From contig NZ_JAFA01000036.1 of the NCBI RefSeq assembly GCF_000519185.1, positions 20,457-84,456 on the forward strand: 64,000 nucleotides of DNA, written 5' to 3'. Within the stretch, counting starts at the first letter, position 1, and every line of letters begins with the position of its first letter. Source of the stretch: Paraburkholderia nodosa DSM 21604 (GTDB lineage Bacteria; Pseudomonadota; Gammaproteobacteria; Burkholderiales; Burkholderiaceae). The notes beneath the pieces were generated by a model. The model searched no databases. It was given only the letters and a program-made list of their open reading frames with translations, and had not been told where the DNA came from. Positions 62,436 to 64,000 of this stretch are shown in pieces. The translations under genes were made by a program, and so were the position numbers.

Positions 62436-64000
62436 ATGCGGTCGGAAGTGAAGTCCGGAGTGCGTCTGAGACGTTATGCAATCACGGCGATGGCCGTCAT
62501 CGCCGGCCTGATTGTCGCCGGACGCATCACCGGCATCCTGGTCGACTGGCTGTGGTTCTCTTCGATCGGCTATGGTGCTGTTTTCCGGACCATCCTTTCC
62601 GCGAAAGTGGTGCTGTTTGCCACGGTGTTCGCAATCTCGGCGTGCGCGATATGGCTGTCCGGGATTCTGGCGCATCGTTACGCGAGGGGCGTCGAGATCT
62701 TGCGGGCGCAAGCCGCCGGTTCGTCGGGTGCGACGGAAGTCACCGGCGATCTGGCCGAACTGGTCGCGCCGCGCGTTCGCTGGCGCTCCAGCATTGCCTG
62801 CGCGGCGGTCGTCTTTGGGCTGTTCATCGCCGCTAGCGAAATCTCGAGCTGGGACATCGCGCTCCGCTTTATTTATCAGGTGCCGGTTGGCGAGCGCGAT
62901 CCGATCTTTGAGAGGGACATCGGCTTTTATCTCTTCTCGCTTCCTGCGTATGTCGCGCTCAAGAACTGGCTGCTGCAGCTGGTTTTCTGCAGCGCGATCG
63001 TGGCAGGTGCTGTCTACGGGTTGCGCGGTGACATCGCGCCGGAGCGGCCACCACGGACGCTCTCGCGCGCCGCCATCACTCATGGTTCGGCACTGCTCGG
63101 TTTGTTCTTCGCGTTGAAGGCCTGGTCGTGGTGGCTCGACCGCTTTCTGCTGCTCTACGGTGACAACGGCGTCGTGGTCGGCGCCAGCTATACCGATGTC
63201 CACGTCGAGTTACCGGTCCTGTGGATGCTTGTCGGCCTTTCGGCGGCCTCATCCGTGGCCCTTTTGATCAACATGCGCCGGCGTAGCTTCCTGCAGCCTG
63301 CCGTTCTCGCGCTGCTCGTATTCGGCAGTTCGCTTGTATTCGCTGTGATCTATCCTGCGCTGTTTCAGCGCTTCTATGTCAAACCAAGCGAGCTGAAACT
63401 GGAAACACCCTATATCGAGCACACTATCGCGCTAACGCGTGAGGCTTACGGCCTCGCAAAAATCGAGGTTAAACCGTTTGATCCCGAGCAGGGACTGACT
63501 CTCGACTCGCTGCAGGCCAATCGGGCGACCATCGACAACATCCGGCTATGGGATGTGCAACCGCTGATGGATACTTATGCACAGTTGCAGGAGATCAGGA
63601 CTTACTACAAATTTGTTTCGGTGGACATTGACCGCTATCAGCTTGACACCGGATACAGGCAGATCATGCTGTCGGCGCGTGAGCTGGACCCGGCGATGCT
63701 TCCGCCCAACGCCCAAACCTGGGTGAACCTGCACCTTATTTTTACTCACGGCATCGGCGTCGTGATGTCGCCAGTCACAGAGAAGTCCACCGAAGGCTTA
63801 CCCTTCTTCTATCTGCGGGATATTCCGCCCGTCTCCAACGGCGCCCCGGCCATTCGCGAACCACGCCTTTATTTCAGTGAAGGCCGGCAGGACTATGTCA
63901 TCGTGAACGGCAGTGTCGCTGAATTCGACTATCCCAACAGGCCGACCAATACCTACACGGCGTACAGCGGGCGCGACGGCGTCAACATCGGCAGTGTCGC
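62436..64000 (+). CDS. UPF0182 family membrane protein, 3' end outside window
   Basis: 521 codons are present before the right edge. The ATG at 62436 has an AGGAGG RBS. The N-terminal part has about seven hydrophobic segments (for example AVIAGLIVAGRITGILVDWLWFSSIGY and AVLALLVFGSSLVFAVIYP). A large extracytoplasmic domain follows, with ETPYIEHTIALTREAYGL and NIRLWDVQPLMDTYAQLQEIRTYY, the UPF0182 (COG1615) signatures. The role of this family is unknown. The full protein is usually about 900-1000 residues, so roughly half is missing here. Confidence 0.9.
   Translation, partial: MRSEVKSGVRLRRYAITAMAVIAGLIVAGRITGILVDWLWFSSIGYGAVFRTILSAKVVLFATVFAISACAIWLSGILAHRYARGVEILRAQAAGSSGATEVTGDLAELVAPRVRWRSSIACAAVVFGLFIAASEISSWDIALRFIYQVPVGERDPIFERDIGFYLFSLPAYVALKNWLLQLVFCSAIVAGAVYGLRGDIAPERPPRTLSRAAITHGSALLGLFFALKAWSWWLDRFLLLYGDNGVVVGASYTDVHVELPVLWMLVGLSAASSVALLINMRRRSFLQPAVLALLVFGSSLVFAVIYPALFQRFYVKPSELKLETPYIEHTIALTREAYGLAKIEVKPFDPEQGLTLDSLQANRATIDNIRLWDVQPLMDTYAQLQEIRTYYKFVSVDIDRYQLDTGYRQIMLSARELDPAMLPPNAQTWVNLHLIFTHGIGVVMSPVTEKSTEGLPFFYLRDIPPVSNGAPAIREPRLYFSEGRQDYVIVNGSVAEFDYPNRPTNTYTAYSGRDGVNIGSV

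Noticed and set aside
1..64000. tRNA or rRNA genes
   Set aside because: I saw no convincing cloverleaf with a GTTCGA-type T-arm and CCA end, and no rRNA-like sequence.

Overview
The window looks like a piece of a Burkholderiaceae chromosome, most likely Paraburkholderia, Caballeronia or Burkholderia. The reasons are strong GC bias with long open antisense frames, the family make-up (a Burkholderia-style T6SS with PpkA/PppA/Fha/TagF, an IS1182-type transposase, an ECF42-type sigma factor with a DGPF protein, a UPF0182 protein) and overall gene style. The genus is inferred from gene content alone; no rRNA or tRNA gene is present.

Region 1 (1-10.9 kb, minus strand) is a two-partner secretion operon read in the order short TpsA exoprotein, TpsB outer-membrane transporter, periplasmic parvulin, giant FhaB-like TpsA. 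The giant gene runs off the left edge. One transporter and one parvulin chaperone (compare Par27 of Bordetella) appear to serve two exoproteins. Region 2 (11.2-13.7 kb) holds a DUF2846-type lipoprotein and a membrane M48 metallopeptidase.

Region 3 (13.8-43.3 kb) is a T6SS locus. On the minus strand, from a divergent promoter region near 40.3-40.66 kb, run tssJ, tssK, tssL (with an OmpA-like domain), tssM, tagF, ppkA, tssA, tssB, tssC, hcp, tssE, tssF, tssG and vgrG. These are followed by a cargo module: an OB-fold VgrG-like protein, a TPR protein, a PAAR-Rhs polymorphic toxin and its putative immunity protein. On the plus strand run a T6SS lipoprotein, an FHA protein and a PP2C phosphatase. 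The kinase PpkA, the FHA protein and the phosphatase PppA form a phosphorylation control circuit. No ClpV/TssH gene is present in the window.

Region 4 (43.3-48.6 kb) is an accessory island. It holds small immunity-like genes (one barstar-like), an IS1182-family element whose transposase carries an in-frame stop, a fragment of a TpsA gene related to the one in region 1, a ten-residue Cys-Cys mini-ORF and a secreted protein of unknown function. Region 5 (49-52.2 kb) has a DGPF/YCII gene coupled to an ECF42-like sigma factor, a frameshifted hypothetical gene, a ParDE toxin-antitoxin pair with a perfect palindromic operator, and a tyrosine recombinase remnant.

Region 6 (52.8-64 kb) has a secreted Asp-box (BNR) protein, and a LysR regulator divergent from an MHS-type transporter plus a formylglycine-type sulfatase. 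These are followed by a methyltransferase, a small hypothetical gene, a 5'-truncated MFS transporter and the start of a UPF0182 membrane protein that runs off the right edge.
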